Positions 28,939-36,895 of a DNA stretch of 55,435 bases are shown one piece after another. Source of the stretch: Gammaproteobacteria bacterium (GTDB taxonomy: Bacteria; Pseudomonadota; Gammaproteobacteria; Steroidobacterales; Steroidobacteraceae); NCBI GenBank assembly GCA_025357915.1, contig JANYLH010000062.1, positions 1-55,435 of the forward strand, in the 5' to 3' direction. How positions within the stretch are numbered: the first letter of the stretch is position 1; each line of letters begins with the position of its first letter. The notes under the pieces were generated by a model. The model was not told where the DNA came from. It ran no database searches and saw nothing but the letters and a program-made list of their open reading frames with translations. A program made the position numbers and the translations under genes.

Positions 28939-29934
28939 TCAGAGCTTACCTTCGCGTGACAGCAGGTCTTCGACCTTCAGGCCCACCTGCGGGACGCCGC
29001 CGAACACCGTGCCCAGCTTGTTGTTACGGAAATGCCCCAGGGCAGTTGTGTATGCCGCAGGCACGAACGGCACGTATTTGACTTCCTTGATGTACTGGGC
29101 ACCCTGGCCGAGGTAGAACTCCACGAATTCCTTGACCTCGGGTCGCTGCGCGGCCTGGGCATTCACATATATGAAGAGCGGGCGCGAGAACGGATTGTAC
29201 GAACCATTCAGCACGGCTTCTTCCGAGGGCCCCACCGCCACGCCCTGCGCGTTGACCACCTTGAGGGCCTTCATCTTGCCCTGCTGCGCGGCGTAGTAGG
29301 CGTAGCCGAAATAAGCCAGGCCATTTACATCGGATTCGATGCCCTGCACAAGAATGTTATCGTCTTCGCTGGCCGTGAAATCACCACGGCTGGACTTTGC
29401 CTTGCCATTGACGGCCTCAGTGAAATAGTCAAACGTACCTGAGTCGGCACCCGGGCCAAACAACTTGAGGGGCTGCTTCGGCCATTTGGAGTTCACCTGA
29501 TTCCAGCGTGCAATCACGCCCTGGGCGGCGGGTTCCCACATCTTCTTGAGTTCGGCGACCGTGACCTGGTCGACCCAGGTAGCCTTCGGGTTCACAACCA
29601 CGGTCAGCGCGTCATAGGCAATCGGCAGCTCGATGTACTTGATGCCCGCCGCTGCACAGGCCGCCATTTCAGCCGTCAGGATCGGCCGTGAGGCGTCCGA
29701 AATATCGGTCTCGCCACGGCAGAAGCGCTTGAAGCCGCCTCCGGTCCCCGAGATACCCACAGTCACGTGCACCTTGCCACGCTTCTGGATCTGGTATTCC
29801 TCGGCCACGGCTTCCGTGATGGGGAATACGGTGCTTGAGCCGTCTACCTTGATGGTCTGCGCGTTCGCGACCTTTACCGCAGCCAGCGACAGTACGCTGA
29901 CTGAAACCAACGCCGCTGCAAATTTGATATTCAT
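28939..29934 (-). CDS. pstS: phosphate-binding periplasmic protein PstS
   Basis: Captures phosphate in the periplasm for PstCAB. It has 331 residues with a signal peptide to about residue 25 (ANAQ). The mature start [20 protein letters not shown] and the [26 protein letters not shown] block are the conserved phosphate-binding loops; [13 protein letters not shown] follows. AAGGAAG just before the ATG is a good ribosome site. Lies 45 nt after phoU. Confidence 0.97.
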   Translation of the reverse strand: MNIKFAAALVSVSVLSLAAVKVANAQTIKVDGSSTVFPITEAVAEEYQIQKRGKVHVTVGISGTGGGFKRFCRGETDISDASRPILTAEMAACAAAGIKYIELPIAYDALTVVVNPKATWVDQVTVAELKKMWEPAAQGVIARWNQVNSKWPKQPLKLFGPGADSGTFDYFTEAVNGKAKSSRGDFTASEDDNILVQGIESDVNGLAYFGYAYYAAQQGKMKALKVVNAQGVAVGPSEEAVLNGSYNPFSRPLFIYVNAQAAQRPEVKEFVEFYLGQGAQYIKEVKYVPFVPAAYTTALGHFRNNKLGTVFGGVPQVGLKVEDLLSREGKL

Positions 29935-29979
29935 GACTTCCTTTGCGCTCCAAGAAATGAGGTGTTCAACAGGGTGAAT

Positions 29980-30765
29980 CTAGCCAGGCAATTTATTGCC
30001 GTCTGGTGACAGCCCGATGACAGCTGCCGCCGTTGAGGTATTTTCCGCCGCAGCCATCCGCAGCTCGCGTTCCGCATCTTCGAGGCGTGTATGGCGGACA
30101 TCCTTGCCGTGCACGGTATAGATTACATACTCGCAGATGTTCTTGGCATGATCGCCGATGCGTTCGATGGCCCGCACCATCCACATGGCATCGAGCGCGC
30201 GCCGGATGGTGCGCGGATCCTCCATCATGAAAGTAATGCACTGGCGATGGATCGCCTCATACTCCTCGTCCACCGCGCGGTCGCGCCGCGCCACCTTGAA
30301 GGCCAGATCGGCATCCAGGCGGGCGAAGGCGTCGAGCGCTTCGCGCAGCATGGTCGTGACCAGCGCGCCGATGTGCCGCAGTTCGCGGTAGCGTGAGCGC
30401 GGCCGCTCGCCGCCCGCCAGGTGCGTGGCAATGGTCGCGATCTTTTCGCTTTCATCGCCGATGCGTTCCAGGTCGGTAATGGTCTTGAGCACCGCGATCA
30501 GCAGCCGCAAGTCGGTCGCCGCGGGCGAGCGGGTCGCCAGCACGCGGCTGCAATCTTCGTCGATGGAGCGCTCCATCTGGTTGATGCGCAGCTCCTGCTG
30601 CGCCACCGCCAGCGCGTTGTACGAATCACCGTTGGCGACACCACCGAGGGCGTCGTGAAGCTGGCGCTCCACCAGCCCACCCATCTCCAGGACGCTCGCG
30701 CGGATCCGTTCCAGATCCTCGTTGAAGCGGCTGGAGGTGTGGTGCGTGAGACCTTCGGTGTTCAT
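29980..30765 (-). CDS. phoU: phosphate signalling protein PhoU, paralogue 1
   Basis: Links the Pst transporter to PhoR and represses the Pho regulon in high phosphate. It has 261 residues with the two PhoU three-helix repeats. Metal/contact motifs are visible: DLERIGDESEKIA near residue 96 and AIERIGDHAKNICEYVIY near 200. An unusual polar tail (AAENTSTAAAVIGLSPDGNK) follows. It sits between the porin gene and pstS. A second, shorter paralogue lies at 34067-34795. Confidence 0.95.
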   Translation of the reverse strand: MNTEGLTHHTSSRFNEDLERIRASVLEMGGLVERQLHDALGGVANGDSYNALAVAQQELRINQMERSIDEDCSRVLATRSPAATDLRLLIAVLKTITDLERIGDESEKIATIATHLAGGERPRSRYRELRHIGALVTTMLREALDAFARLDADLAFKVARRDRAVDEEYEAIHRQCITFMMEDPRTIRRALDAMWMVRAIERIGDHAKNICEYVIYTVHGKDVRHTRLEDAERELRMAAAENTSTAAAVIGLSPDGNKLPG

Positions 30766-30786
30766 CGCTGCGGGACAGGCCCTGCC

Positions 30787-32229
30787 TCAATACTTGTAGT
30801 TCAGGTCCAGCTGCACGCGCTTGTAGTCGAGCTCATGCTTGGTGCTGGTCGAGGCCACGCCATCATAATTGAGCTTGTTGAGGAAGTACGTGCCGTTGAG
30901 TGTCCAGTTGGTCGCCGGTACCCACGCCCCCTTGAACGCAAAGCCCTTGGCGTCCGTCGCGCCGCCGCCGAAGTCCGAATCGACGAACTGGCCGAACACG
31001 GCATCCTTGCCGTTTTGCTCATAGACCGTGCTGAATTCCCAGCTCTTTGCAGCACTCGCCTTGTTGAACGTGAAGCCGATCGCCGAGGCACTGTCGAGCT
31101 TCTTGCTGATCGGTGCCGCGACTGCCTTGGCCCCATTGTTCTTCATATAGTCGACGAACACCGAGAACGGATAGGCGCCGATCTTGGTGTCGAACTGGAC
31201 CAGGCCGGTGATGATATTGAAATCGCTCAGCAGGCGGTCGCAGGCCGTCGCACTGCCAGCCTGCGGTGCGCCGCCGTTGTAGAGACTGTTGCCAAACGAG
31301 TTGTCGCCGGTGCCGGAGCCATTGCCGAACGCGCCGTCGATCGCACAGGTAGTCGTGGTGGTGGTCACCGTGCCGTAGCCGGTGCTGAGCGGATCCAGGT
31401 TGACAGTTTGCGTTACCTTCTGGCTGCCCTTCGCAATCTGGTCCTGCACGCCATTCACGTCAAAGTAAGCCACAGCAGCCGTCAGCGTGCTGTTGCCGAA
31501 ACTTTGCCTGAAGCCGACCTGGAAGCCGGCCATGGTCGCATCGGCGCTGGCGGCCTGGCTGCTGCCGGAATTGCGCTCGTTGAGCCAGTCGTAGTAGGCG
31601 CCGGCGAACAGCGGACCGCGCGTGAAACGCAGCGCCGCACCTTCGGTCGTCAGGTCCTTGTCCCAGAAATAGCTGGCCGTCGTGGCCCAGGGAATCGGCG
31701 TCTTGCCCAGCTGCACATTGACCATGGGGCTGGCCTTCCAGTCGACATAGGCCTGGTCGATCGACAGCGGCTTCTTGTCCCAGCTGCTGCCCAGCGTCTG
31801 GTTGGTGGAGCGCGCGCTGTCATTGCCGTTGTTGGTGGTGGAGAACTGCAGCTTGGCGTTGAGCGTGTCGTTAATCTTGGCCAGCACCCCGAAACGCACG
31901 CGGATGCGGTCGCGCTGCCGGGTGTGATCGGGCGACAGGTTGTCGCTGGCCACGTCGATGAGTTCGCGGCGGTAGCGGAAGTCGCCACTCCAGGTGTACT
32001 TGGCTGCAGAATCCTTGAGCTTGGAGACGTCGGCGGTAGTGACGGCCGTGTCCTTGCGCTCCGCAGAGGCATTGGCCTTAAGATAGTCAACGGTTGCTTC
32101 CAGCCGATCCAGCTGTTGCTTGAGCGAATCAATCTGCGCCTGGGCGGCGGCCAGATCGGTGGCATTGTCGGCCATCGCGGGTGCGGCGATGATCAGGGCG
32201 ACACAAGCGGCAATCAGATTCTTCTTCAT
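30787..32229 (-). CDS. outer-membrane porin with N-terminal coiled coil, probably for phosphate uptake
   Basis: The 480 residues start with a signal peptide (MKKNLIAACVALIIAAPAMA). A coiled-coil segment (LAAAQAQIDSLKQQLDRLEA) follows, then alternating beta-strand patterns such as TWSGDFRYRRELIDVA and AYVDWKASPMVNVQLGKTPI. The chain ends VQLDLNYKY, an aromatic C-terminus typical of barrels. It resembles the 'putative porin' (Porin_5-like) group. Being first in a PhoB-box-controlled unit with phoU and pstSCAB, it is inferred to let phosphate or phosphorylated compounds through the outer membrane; the specificity is not shown by sequence. AGGAAAGG lies 10 nt before the ATG. Confidence 0.85.
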   Translation of the reverse strand: MKKNLIAACVALIIAAPAMADNATDLAAAQAQIDSLKQQLDRLEATVDYLKANASAERKDTAVTTADVSKLKDSAAKYTWSGDFRYRRELIDVASDNLSPDHTRQRDRIRVRFGVLAKINDTLNAKLQFSTTNNGNDSARSTNQTLGSSWDKKPLSIDQAYVDWKASPMVNVQLGKTPIPWATTASYFWDKDLTTEGAALRFTRGPLFAGAYYDWLNERNSGSSQAASADATMAGFQVGFRQSFGNSTLTAAVAYFDVNGVQDQIAKGSQKVTQTVNLDPLSTGYGTVTTTTTTCAIDGAFGNGSGTGDNSFGNSLYNGGAPQAGSATACDRLLSDFNIITGLVQFDTKIGAYPFSVFVDYMKNNGAKAVAAPISKKLDSASAIGFTFNKASAAKSWEFSTVYEQNGKDAVFGQFVDSDFGGGATDAKGFAFKGAWVPATNWTLNGTYFLNKLNYDGVASTSTKHELDYKRVQLDLNYKY

Positions 32230-32269
32230 GTGGGCGTTACCTTTCCTAAGGCAGTAGAACTGGAGTGGC

Positions 32270-32303
32270 TTTATACGGGCGCTATGTGACAGTCATGTGT
32301 CAT
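32270..32303 (-). promoter_or_regulatory. Pho box and promoter of the porin-phoU-pstSCAB unit
   Basis: Minus strand: ATGACAC-ATGA-CTGTCAC (32286-32303) has the 7-4-7 direct-repeat form of a PhoB box. The second repeat is perfect and the first matches at 5 of 7 positions. It is followed by 10 nt and TATAAA (32270-32275), the spacing expected at PhoB-activated promoters where the box replaces the -35. A weaker third repeat (ACAACAC) lies one 11-nt turn further upstream. The -10 is 40 nt before the porin ATG. Confidence 0.8.
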
Positions 32304-32350
32304 ACGTGTGTTGTTCATGAGTATTACCGTTTGATTACACGCCCAAGCTA

Positions 32351-32379
32351 TTGCTTTTGAAGGATTTCGACCGTATAAG
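32351..32379 (+). promoter_or_regulatory. possible sigma-70 promoter of dapE
   Basis: TTGCTT (32351-32356), a 17-nt spacer and TATAAG (32374-32379) lie 39 nt before the dapE ATG, divergent from the Pho-box promoter. The -10 is good and the -35 weak. Confidence 0.45.
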
Positions 32380-32417
32380 ACCGTGCCTTTTGCAATCATT
32401 GGAGCGCTCTGAAACCG

Positions 32418-33545
32418 ATGTCCGAGACACTCGCGCTGACTTTGGATCTGCTCGCCAGAGCGTCCATCACCCCTGCCGACGCAGGCTGCCAGGACCTCAT
32501 GGCCGGGCGGCTCGAGCGCAGCGGGTTTCGCATCGAGAAGCTGCGCTTTGGCCATGTGGACAACCTCTGGGCGGTGCATGGCACGGATACGCCGCTGTTG
32601 TGTTTCGCCGGCCACACTGACGTCGTGCCGACCGGGCCGCTCGAGGACTGGCAGTCCGATCCCTTCAAGCCCGAAATCCGCGACGGCTTGCTCTACGGAC
32701 GCGGCGCGTCGGATATGAAGAGCGGCCTGGCCGCCATGGTCACTGCTACGGAAGCCTTTCTCGCCGAGCGTTCCGGCCATCGCGGCTCCATTGCCTTCCT
32801 GATCACCAGCGACGAGGAAGGTCCCTCGGTCGACGGCACCCGGCGCGTGGTCGATGCCCTGATGGCGCGCGGCGAGCACATCGATTGGTGCATCGTCGGC
32901 GAACCCTCGAGTGAACGTGCGACCGGCGACACGCTCAAGATCGGTCGGCGCGGGTCACTTTCAGGGCGCCTGACCGTACACGGCGTGCAGGGACACATTG
33001 CCTACCCGCAGCTCGCCGAAAACCCGGTACACACGCTGGCGCCGGCGCTGGCAGAGCTCGCTGGCCGCGCCTGGGACGCGGGCAACGAGCACTTCCAGCC
33101 GACCTCGTTTCAGGTGTCGAATCTCAACGCCGGGACCGGTGCCCCGAACGTGATACCCGGTGAACTGAAGGCGCGATTCAACCTGCGCTACGCGCCCGTG
33201 CAGACTCCCGCTGCCCTGAAGCGCACGGTCGAGGAAATCCTCACGCGCCACAAGGTACGCCACACGCTCGAATGGTTTCTCTCGGGCGAACCGTTCTACA
33301 CGCGGCCCGGGAAACTGGTAGCCGAAGTCAGCGCGGCGGTGAAACAGGTGTCCGGCCAGGCGCCCGCGCTGTCCACCGGCGGCGGCACCTCGGACGGGCG
33401 TTTCATCGCGCTGATGGGCGCGGAAGTTCTGGAACTGGGCGTACCCAATCCGACGATACACAAGGTGAACGAGTGCGTGCGGGTCGCTGACATCGACACG
33501 CTCCACACCCTGTACCTGCAGGTGCTGCGAAACCTGCTCGGCTAG
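32418..33545 (+). CDS. dapE: succinyl-diaminopimelate desuccinylase
   Basis: M20 metallopeptidase that hydrolyses N-succinyl-LL-diaminopimelate in lysine and peptidoglycan precursor synthesis. It has 375 residues, the E. coli length. Zinc ligands: His in [13 protein letters not shown], Asp in [15 protein letters not shown], Glu-Glu in [12 protein letters not shown], Glu in GEPSSE, and the C-terminal His in [12 protein letters not shown]. The tail motif [16 protein letters not shown] is typical. Convergent with dsbB, 27 nt apart. Confidence 0.97.
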   Translation: MSETLALTLDLLARASITPADAGCQDLMAGRLERSGFRIEKLRFGHVDNLWAVHGTDTPLLCFAGHTDVVPTGPLEDWQSDPFKPEIRDGLLYGRGASDMKSGLAAMVTATEAFLAERSGHRGSIAFLITSDEEGPSVDGTRRVVDALMARGEHIDWCIVGEPSSERATGDTLKIGRRGSLSGRLTVHGVQGHIAYPQLAENPVHTLAPALAELAGRAWDAGNEHFQPTSFQVSNLNAGTGAPNVIPGELKARFNLRYAPVQTPAALKRTVEEILTRHKVRHTLEWFLSGEPFYTRPGKLVAEVSAAVKQVSGQAPALSTGGGTSDGRFIALMGAEVLELGVPNPTIHKVNECVRVADIDTLHTLYLQVLRNLLG

Positions 33546-33549
33546 GCCC

Positions 33550-33565
33550 GTGCGGCGGCCCGCAC
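33550..33565. terminator. possible bidirectional hairpin between dapE and dsbB
   Basis: GTGCGG and CCGCAC form a 6-bp stem around a CGGC loop in the 27-nt space between the two convergent genes. There is no T-run, so terminator function is uncertain. Confidence 0.3.
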
Positions 33566-33572
33566 CCGTAAC

Positions 33573-34061
33573 TCAGCGGCGGCGCGGACCGAAGGCGGCG
33601 TACAGGCCCAGCGTGCCGAGCCCCGCGGCGACCAGCAACACCCAGGCGGGCATCGAGACTGTCAGGAACGTCCAGTTCACCTGGTGGCATTCACCCGAAC
33701 CGGTAAGCACCTTGCGGATCACGTCTGCCACAGGGAATTCCTCGAGCAGGAACTTGAGCCCGGCGCCGCAGGAGGGCACCTGGTCTGCGGGCAGGTGCTG
33801 GATCCATACATGGCGCGCGGCGATGGCCATGGTGGCCAGCGCGGCCAGCGCCAGCAGCGCGCCGTAGACCCACGCACCCCGGCCCTTGGGCGCATGGAGG
33901 CCGGCAAGGAGAAAAACGCCGCCGAGAGTGGCGATGCCGATGCGCTGGAAAATGCACAGCGGGCACGGATCGATTCCGAGCACGCTTTGCACGTACAGCG
34001 CGTAACCGAGCAGGGCTGCACAGCACGCGAAGCCCGCCAGGTTGAGGACGCGTCGCGACAT
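33573..34061 (-). CDS. dsbB: disulfide bond formation protein B
   Basis: Inner-membrane enzyme that reoxidises DsbA and passes electrons to quinone. It has 162 residues and four hydrophobic helices. The first redox pair is Cys33/Cys36 (DPCPLC) and the second Cys98/Cys125 (PSCGAG; GECHQ), all in the expected loops. The ATG at 34061 lies 5 nt past the phoU2 stop; sequence upstream in this frame overprints phoU2. Its presence at the end of a Pho unit is unusual and probably positional. Confidence 0.95.
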   Translation of the reverse strand: MSRRVLNLAGFACCAALLGYALYVQSVLGIDPCPLCIFQRIGIATLGGVFLLAGLHAPKGRGAWVYGALLALAALATMAIAARHVWIQHLPADQVPSCGAGLKFLLEEFPVADVIRKVLTGSGECHQVNWTFLTVSMPAWVLLVAAGLGTLGLYAAFGPRRR

Positions 34062-34066
34062 GCCGT

Positions 34067-34795
34067 TCAGGCGCGCGCCGCTTCGCTCTTCAGTTCCTCC
34101 GCCACCCGCTCGAGCGAGGTATGGCGGATGTCCTTGCCGTGCACCATGTAGATGATGTACTCGCAGATGTTCTTGGCATGATCGCCGATGCGCTCGAGCG
34201 AGCGAACCACCCACATGACTTCCAGCGCGCGGCGGATGGTGCGCGGATCTTCCATCATGAAGGTAATGCACTGGCGCTGGATGGATTCGTACTCTTCGTC
34301 CACATACCGGTCCTGGCGCGCAGTGTCGAGCGCCAGCGTGGAATCGAGGCGCGCGCAGGCATCGAGCATGTTGTGCACCATCAGCTGCACGGTGCGTCCC
34401 AGGTGCTTGACCTCGCGGTAGCGATCCGCCGGGCGCTCGACGTTGGCGAGCCGCGAGGCGATATTGCCGATGCGCTCGCATTCGTCGCCAATGCGCTCCA
34501 GATCGGTGATGGTCTTGATCGTCGCCACCACCATGCGCAGGTCGCCGGCCGCCGGGGCTCGGGTGGCGAGAATGCGGCTGCACTCCTCGTCGATCGAGAC
34601 TTCCATGCCGTTGACCTTGTAATCCTGGCTGGCCACCGATTGCCCAAGCGCACTGTCGCCGTCGATCAGCGCCGTCAAAGCCTGGCTGAGCTGCTGCTCG
34701 ACGAAACCACCCATCGCCAGCACCTTGGCACGGACGCGCTCCAGGTCTTCGTTGAAACGACGGGAGGTATGGTGTGTGAGGTCGGCAGCTTCCAT
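34067..34795 (-). CDS. phoU: phosphate signalling protein PhoU, paralogue 2
   Basis: A protein of 242 residues with the two PhoU repeats: DLERIGDECERIGNIA and SLERIGDHAKNICEYIIY. It is closely similar to the paralogue at 29980-30765 along its whole length (shared LTHHTSRRFNEDLERVR start and CITFMMEDPRTIRRAL), and stretches of the two genes are nearly identical in DNA. It lacks the other copy's C-terminal tail. It follows phoR, which suggests this copy is tied to PhoR signalling; which copy does what cannot be told from sequence. Confidence 0.95.
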   Translation of the reverse strand: MEAADLTHHTSRRFNEDLERVRAKVLAMGGFVEQQLSQALTALIDGDSALGQSVASQDYKVNGMEVSIDEECSRILATRAPAAGDLRMVVATIKTITDLERIGDECERIGNIASRLANVERPADRYREVKHLGRTVQLMVHNMLDACARLDSTLALDTARQDRYVDEEYESIQRQCITFMMEDPRTIRRALEVMWVVRSLERIGDHAKNICEYIIYMVHGKDIRHTSLERVAEELKSEAARA

Positions 34796-34880
34796 GGGCG
34801 GGTTCCTGGCGGCAGTGAGGCCTAACTATATCGCAGCAGCGGCGGAAAAATGCGCCGCGGTTCGCAAAGTCACTGCGGTC

Positions 34881-36200
34881 TTACGCAGCCGGCAACAGGC
34901 GCGAGACCGGAAAATGGCAGCTGAACGTGCTGCCGCGCCCCTCCTCGCTCTCGATCTGCAGGCTCCCGCCGTGCCGCTGCAGCACGTGCTTGACGATCGC
35001 CAGCCCGAGGCCAGAACCGCCGCTGGCGCGGCTACGGCCAGCATCGACGCGATAGAAACGCTCCGTGAGGCGCGGCAGGTGTTCGGGGGCGATGCCGATG
35101 CCGGTGTCGGCCACGGAAAGATGCCCGCCCTGCGCGTCGCTCCACCAGCGCATGGTGATGACGCCGCCGGTGGGCGTGTATTTTGCCGCGTTCTCCAGCA
35201 GGTTGGCGCAGGCGGAATGAATCTGCGCTTCCTCGCCCACCAGCCGATCCGTGCTCTCAGCCGCGAGGCGCACTTCCACGGCCAGAGTTTTACGCGAACG
35301 CAGGTCGTCGCGCAGCTGCGCCAGCAATGCACCAATGTCGATGGGTTCGCCCCGCGGTACGGCGCCCTCGGCCTCCAGGCGCGAGAGCTCCAGCAGGTCC
35401 TGCACGATGGCCGTCATGCGCAGCGCCTGGCGACGCATCTCCTGGATCGGACCGCTCAACCCCGGCTCCAGCGCCTCATCCTGCGACAAGGTCTCGAGAT
35501 ACCCCGCAATGACCGTCAGGGGCGAGCGCAGTTCGTGCGAGGCGTTGGCGACGAAGTCCTTGCGCATGGCCTCGAGCTGCGCCTGCCGCGTCACATCGCG
35601 CACCAGCAGCAGCAGCTGCCCGGCGCCATACGGGACGATCTGGAAGTGCAGGTACTGCTCGGACAAGTCACTGGCCTGCACCACTACCGGCGAGCGGTAA
35701 TCGCCCTCGCGCAGGTAGTTCACGAACTCCGGGCGGCGCACCAGGTTGTCGATGCGCAGGCCCACATCGCCCCGGTTGCGCAGGTGCAGCAGCTCGCCCG
35801 CCGAGCGGTTGAACCAGAGGATTTCGGCGGCGGGATTGAGCATGACGACGCCATCGGGAATGGCGGCGGTCGAATGGCGCAGTTCGCGCAGGAGCTGGCG
35901 CATGCGCCGCTTGTGGTACTGCTTGCGGCGGAACAGCCGCATGATCAGCCCGATGACATCGCCCCAGACTCCGCCCGCGTCGGGCGCCAGGTCGACGCGG
36001 TCGCCCTGCAGCCACACCAGCACCCGCTGCAACAAGTAGAGCTGGCGGAGCAGGAGCGCACCCAACACCGCCGCCAGGCCGACGCCAATATGGCCCGTCA
36101 GCTCGCCGACCAATAACGCCGCCAGTACGGCCAGCGCGGCCTGGACCAGCAGGCCCCGCCAGGCGGACGCGCTCAGCCCCGGTTTCGACCCCAACTTCAA
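34881..36200 (-). CDS. phoR: phosphate regulon sensor histidine kinase PhoR
   Basis: Membrane histidine kinase acting on PhoB. From the chosen TTG at 36200 (TTGA overlap with the phoB stop) it has 439 residues (E. coli 431). Two N-terminal hydrophobic segments, a basic linker (RKQYHKRRMRQLLREL) and a PAS domain (GVVMLNPAAEILWFN) come first. The H box is NASHELRSPLTVIAGYLE, the N box LLENAAKYTP, then VADTGIGIAPEHLP and GSGLGLAIVKH. A second TTG two codons later is equally possible; no Shine-Dalgarno decides between them. Confidence 0.94.
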   Translation of the reverse strand: MKLGSKPGLSASAWRGLLVQAALAVLAALLVGELTGHIGVGLAAVLGALLLRQLYLLQRVLVWLQGDRVDLAPDAGGVWGDVIGLIMRLFRRKQYHKRRMRQLLRELRHSTAAIPDGVVMLNPAAEILWFNRSAGELLHLRNRGDVGLRIDNLVRRPEFVNYLREGDYRSPVVVQASDLSEQYLHFQIVPYGAGQLLLLVRDVTRQAQLEAMRKDFVANASHELRSPLTVIAGYLETLSQDEALEPGLSGPIQEMRRQALRMTAIVQDLLELSRLEAEGAVPRGEPIDIGALLAQLRDDLRSRKTLAVEVRLAAESTDRLVGEEAQIHSACANLLENAAKYTPTGGVITMRWWSDAQGGHLSVADTGIGIAPEHLPRLTERFYRVDAGRSRASGGSGLGLAIVKHVLQRHGGSLQIESEEGRGSTFSCHFPVSRLLPAA

Positions 36201-36895
36201 GCGTCTACGCGCACCGAGAACCGGTATCCGGCGCCGCGCACGGTCTGGATGTACTGGTCGCAATCGAAGTCTTCGAGGGCCTTGCGGAGCCGGCGGATGT
36301 GCACGTCGATGGTGCGTTCTTCCACATAGACATTGCCTCCCCAGACACGATCCAGGAGCTGTTCGCGACTGTATACACGATCGGGGTGCAACATGAAAAA
36401 TTCGAGCAACCGGTACTCGGTGGGGCCCAGCGCCACCGGCCGCCCGGAAGAACTCACGCGGTGGCCCGCGCGATCGAGCGCGAGGGCACCCAGGGCGACT
36501 GCTTCGCCTTCGTCCTGCCCGGACGCGCGCCGCAGCAGCGCATTCACGCGCGCCAGTAGCTCACGCGGCGAAAAGGGCTTCGTCAGGTAGTCGTCGGCGC
36601 CGCCGTCGAGGCCGGCCACCTTGTCGGCCTCTGCAGCTCGCGCGGTCAGCATGATGATCGGCAGGTCGCGCGTTTCGCGCTCGCGCTTGAGAGAGCGCGT
36701 GAGCTCCAGCCCGCTGGTGTCGGGCAGCATCCAGTCGATCAGCATCAGGTCGGGGCGCCGGTCGGCGAGCGCCGAGCGCGCCGTGCGGCTGTCCTCGGCC
36801 TCGCGCACCTCGAAGCCAGCCCGCTTGAGCCCAAAGGCGATCATCTCGCGGATCGGCCGCTCGTCTTCGACGATCAGGATATGCTTGGGTGTCAT
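36197..36895 (-). CDS. phoB: phosphate regulon response regulator PhoB
   Basis: Transcription factor that binds Pho boxes when phosphorylated. It has 232 residues. The receiver domain has the acidic pair in IVEDERPI, the phosphoacceptor Asp54 (MLIDWMLP) and Lys in LTKPFSPREL. The OmpR-type winged helix includes GPTEYRLLEFFMLHPDRVYS and VEERTIDVHIRRLRKAL. The ATG overlaps the stop of the upstream cyclodeaminase-family gene by 4 nt, but a Pho box within that gene gives it its own promoter. Confidence 0.97.
   Translation of the reverse strand: MTPKHILIVEDERPIREMIAFGLKRAGFEVREAEDSRTARSALADRRPDLMLIDWMLPDTSGLELTRSLKRERETRDLPIIMLTARAAEADKVAGLDGGADDYLTKPFSPRELLARVNALLRRASGQDEGEAVALGALALDRAGHRVSSSGRPVALGPTEYRLLEFFMLHPDRVYSREQLLDRVWGGNVYVEERTIDVHIRRLRKALEDFDCDQYIQTVRGAGYRFSVRVDA

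Noticed and set aside
30421-32289. A 622-codon open frame on the plus strand across the porin and phoU genes
   Set aside because: It is antisense to two well-supported genes and has no domain; the porin's signal peptide and Pho-box promoter support the minus strand.
34839-34858. GC stem-loop between phoR and phoU as a terminator
   Set aside because: The 6-bp stem (GCGGCG / CGCCGC) has its A/T run in the loop and none after the stem, and phoR and phoU are expected to be cotranscribed.
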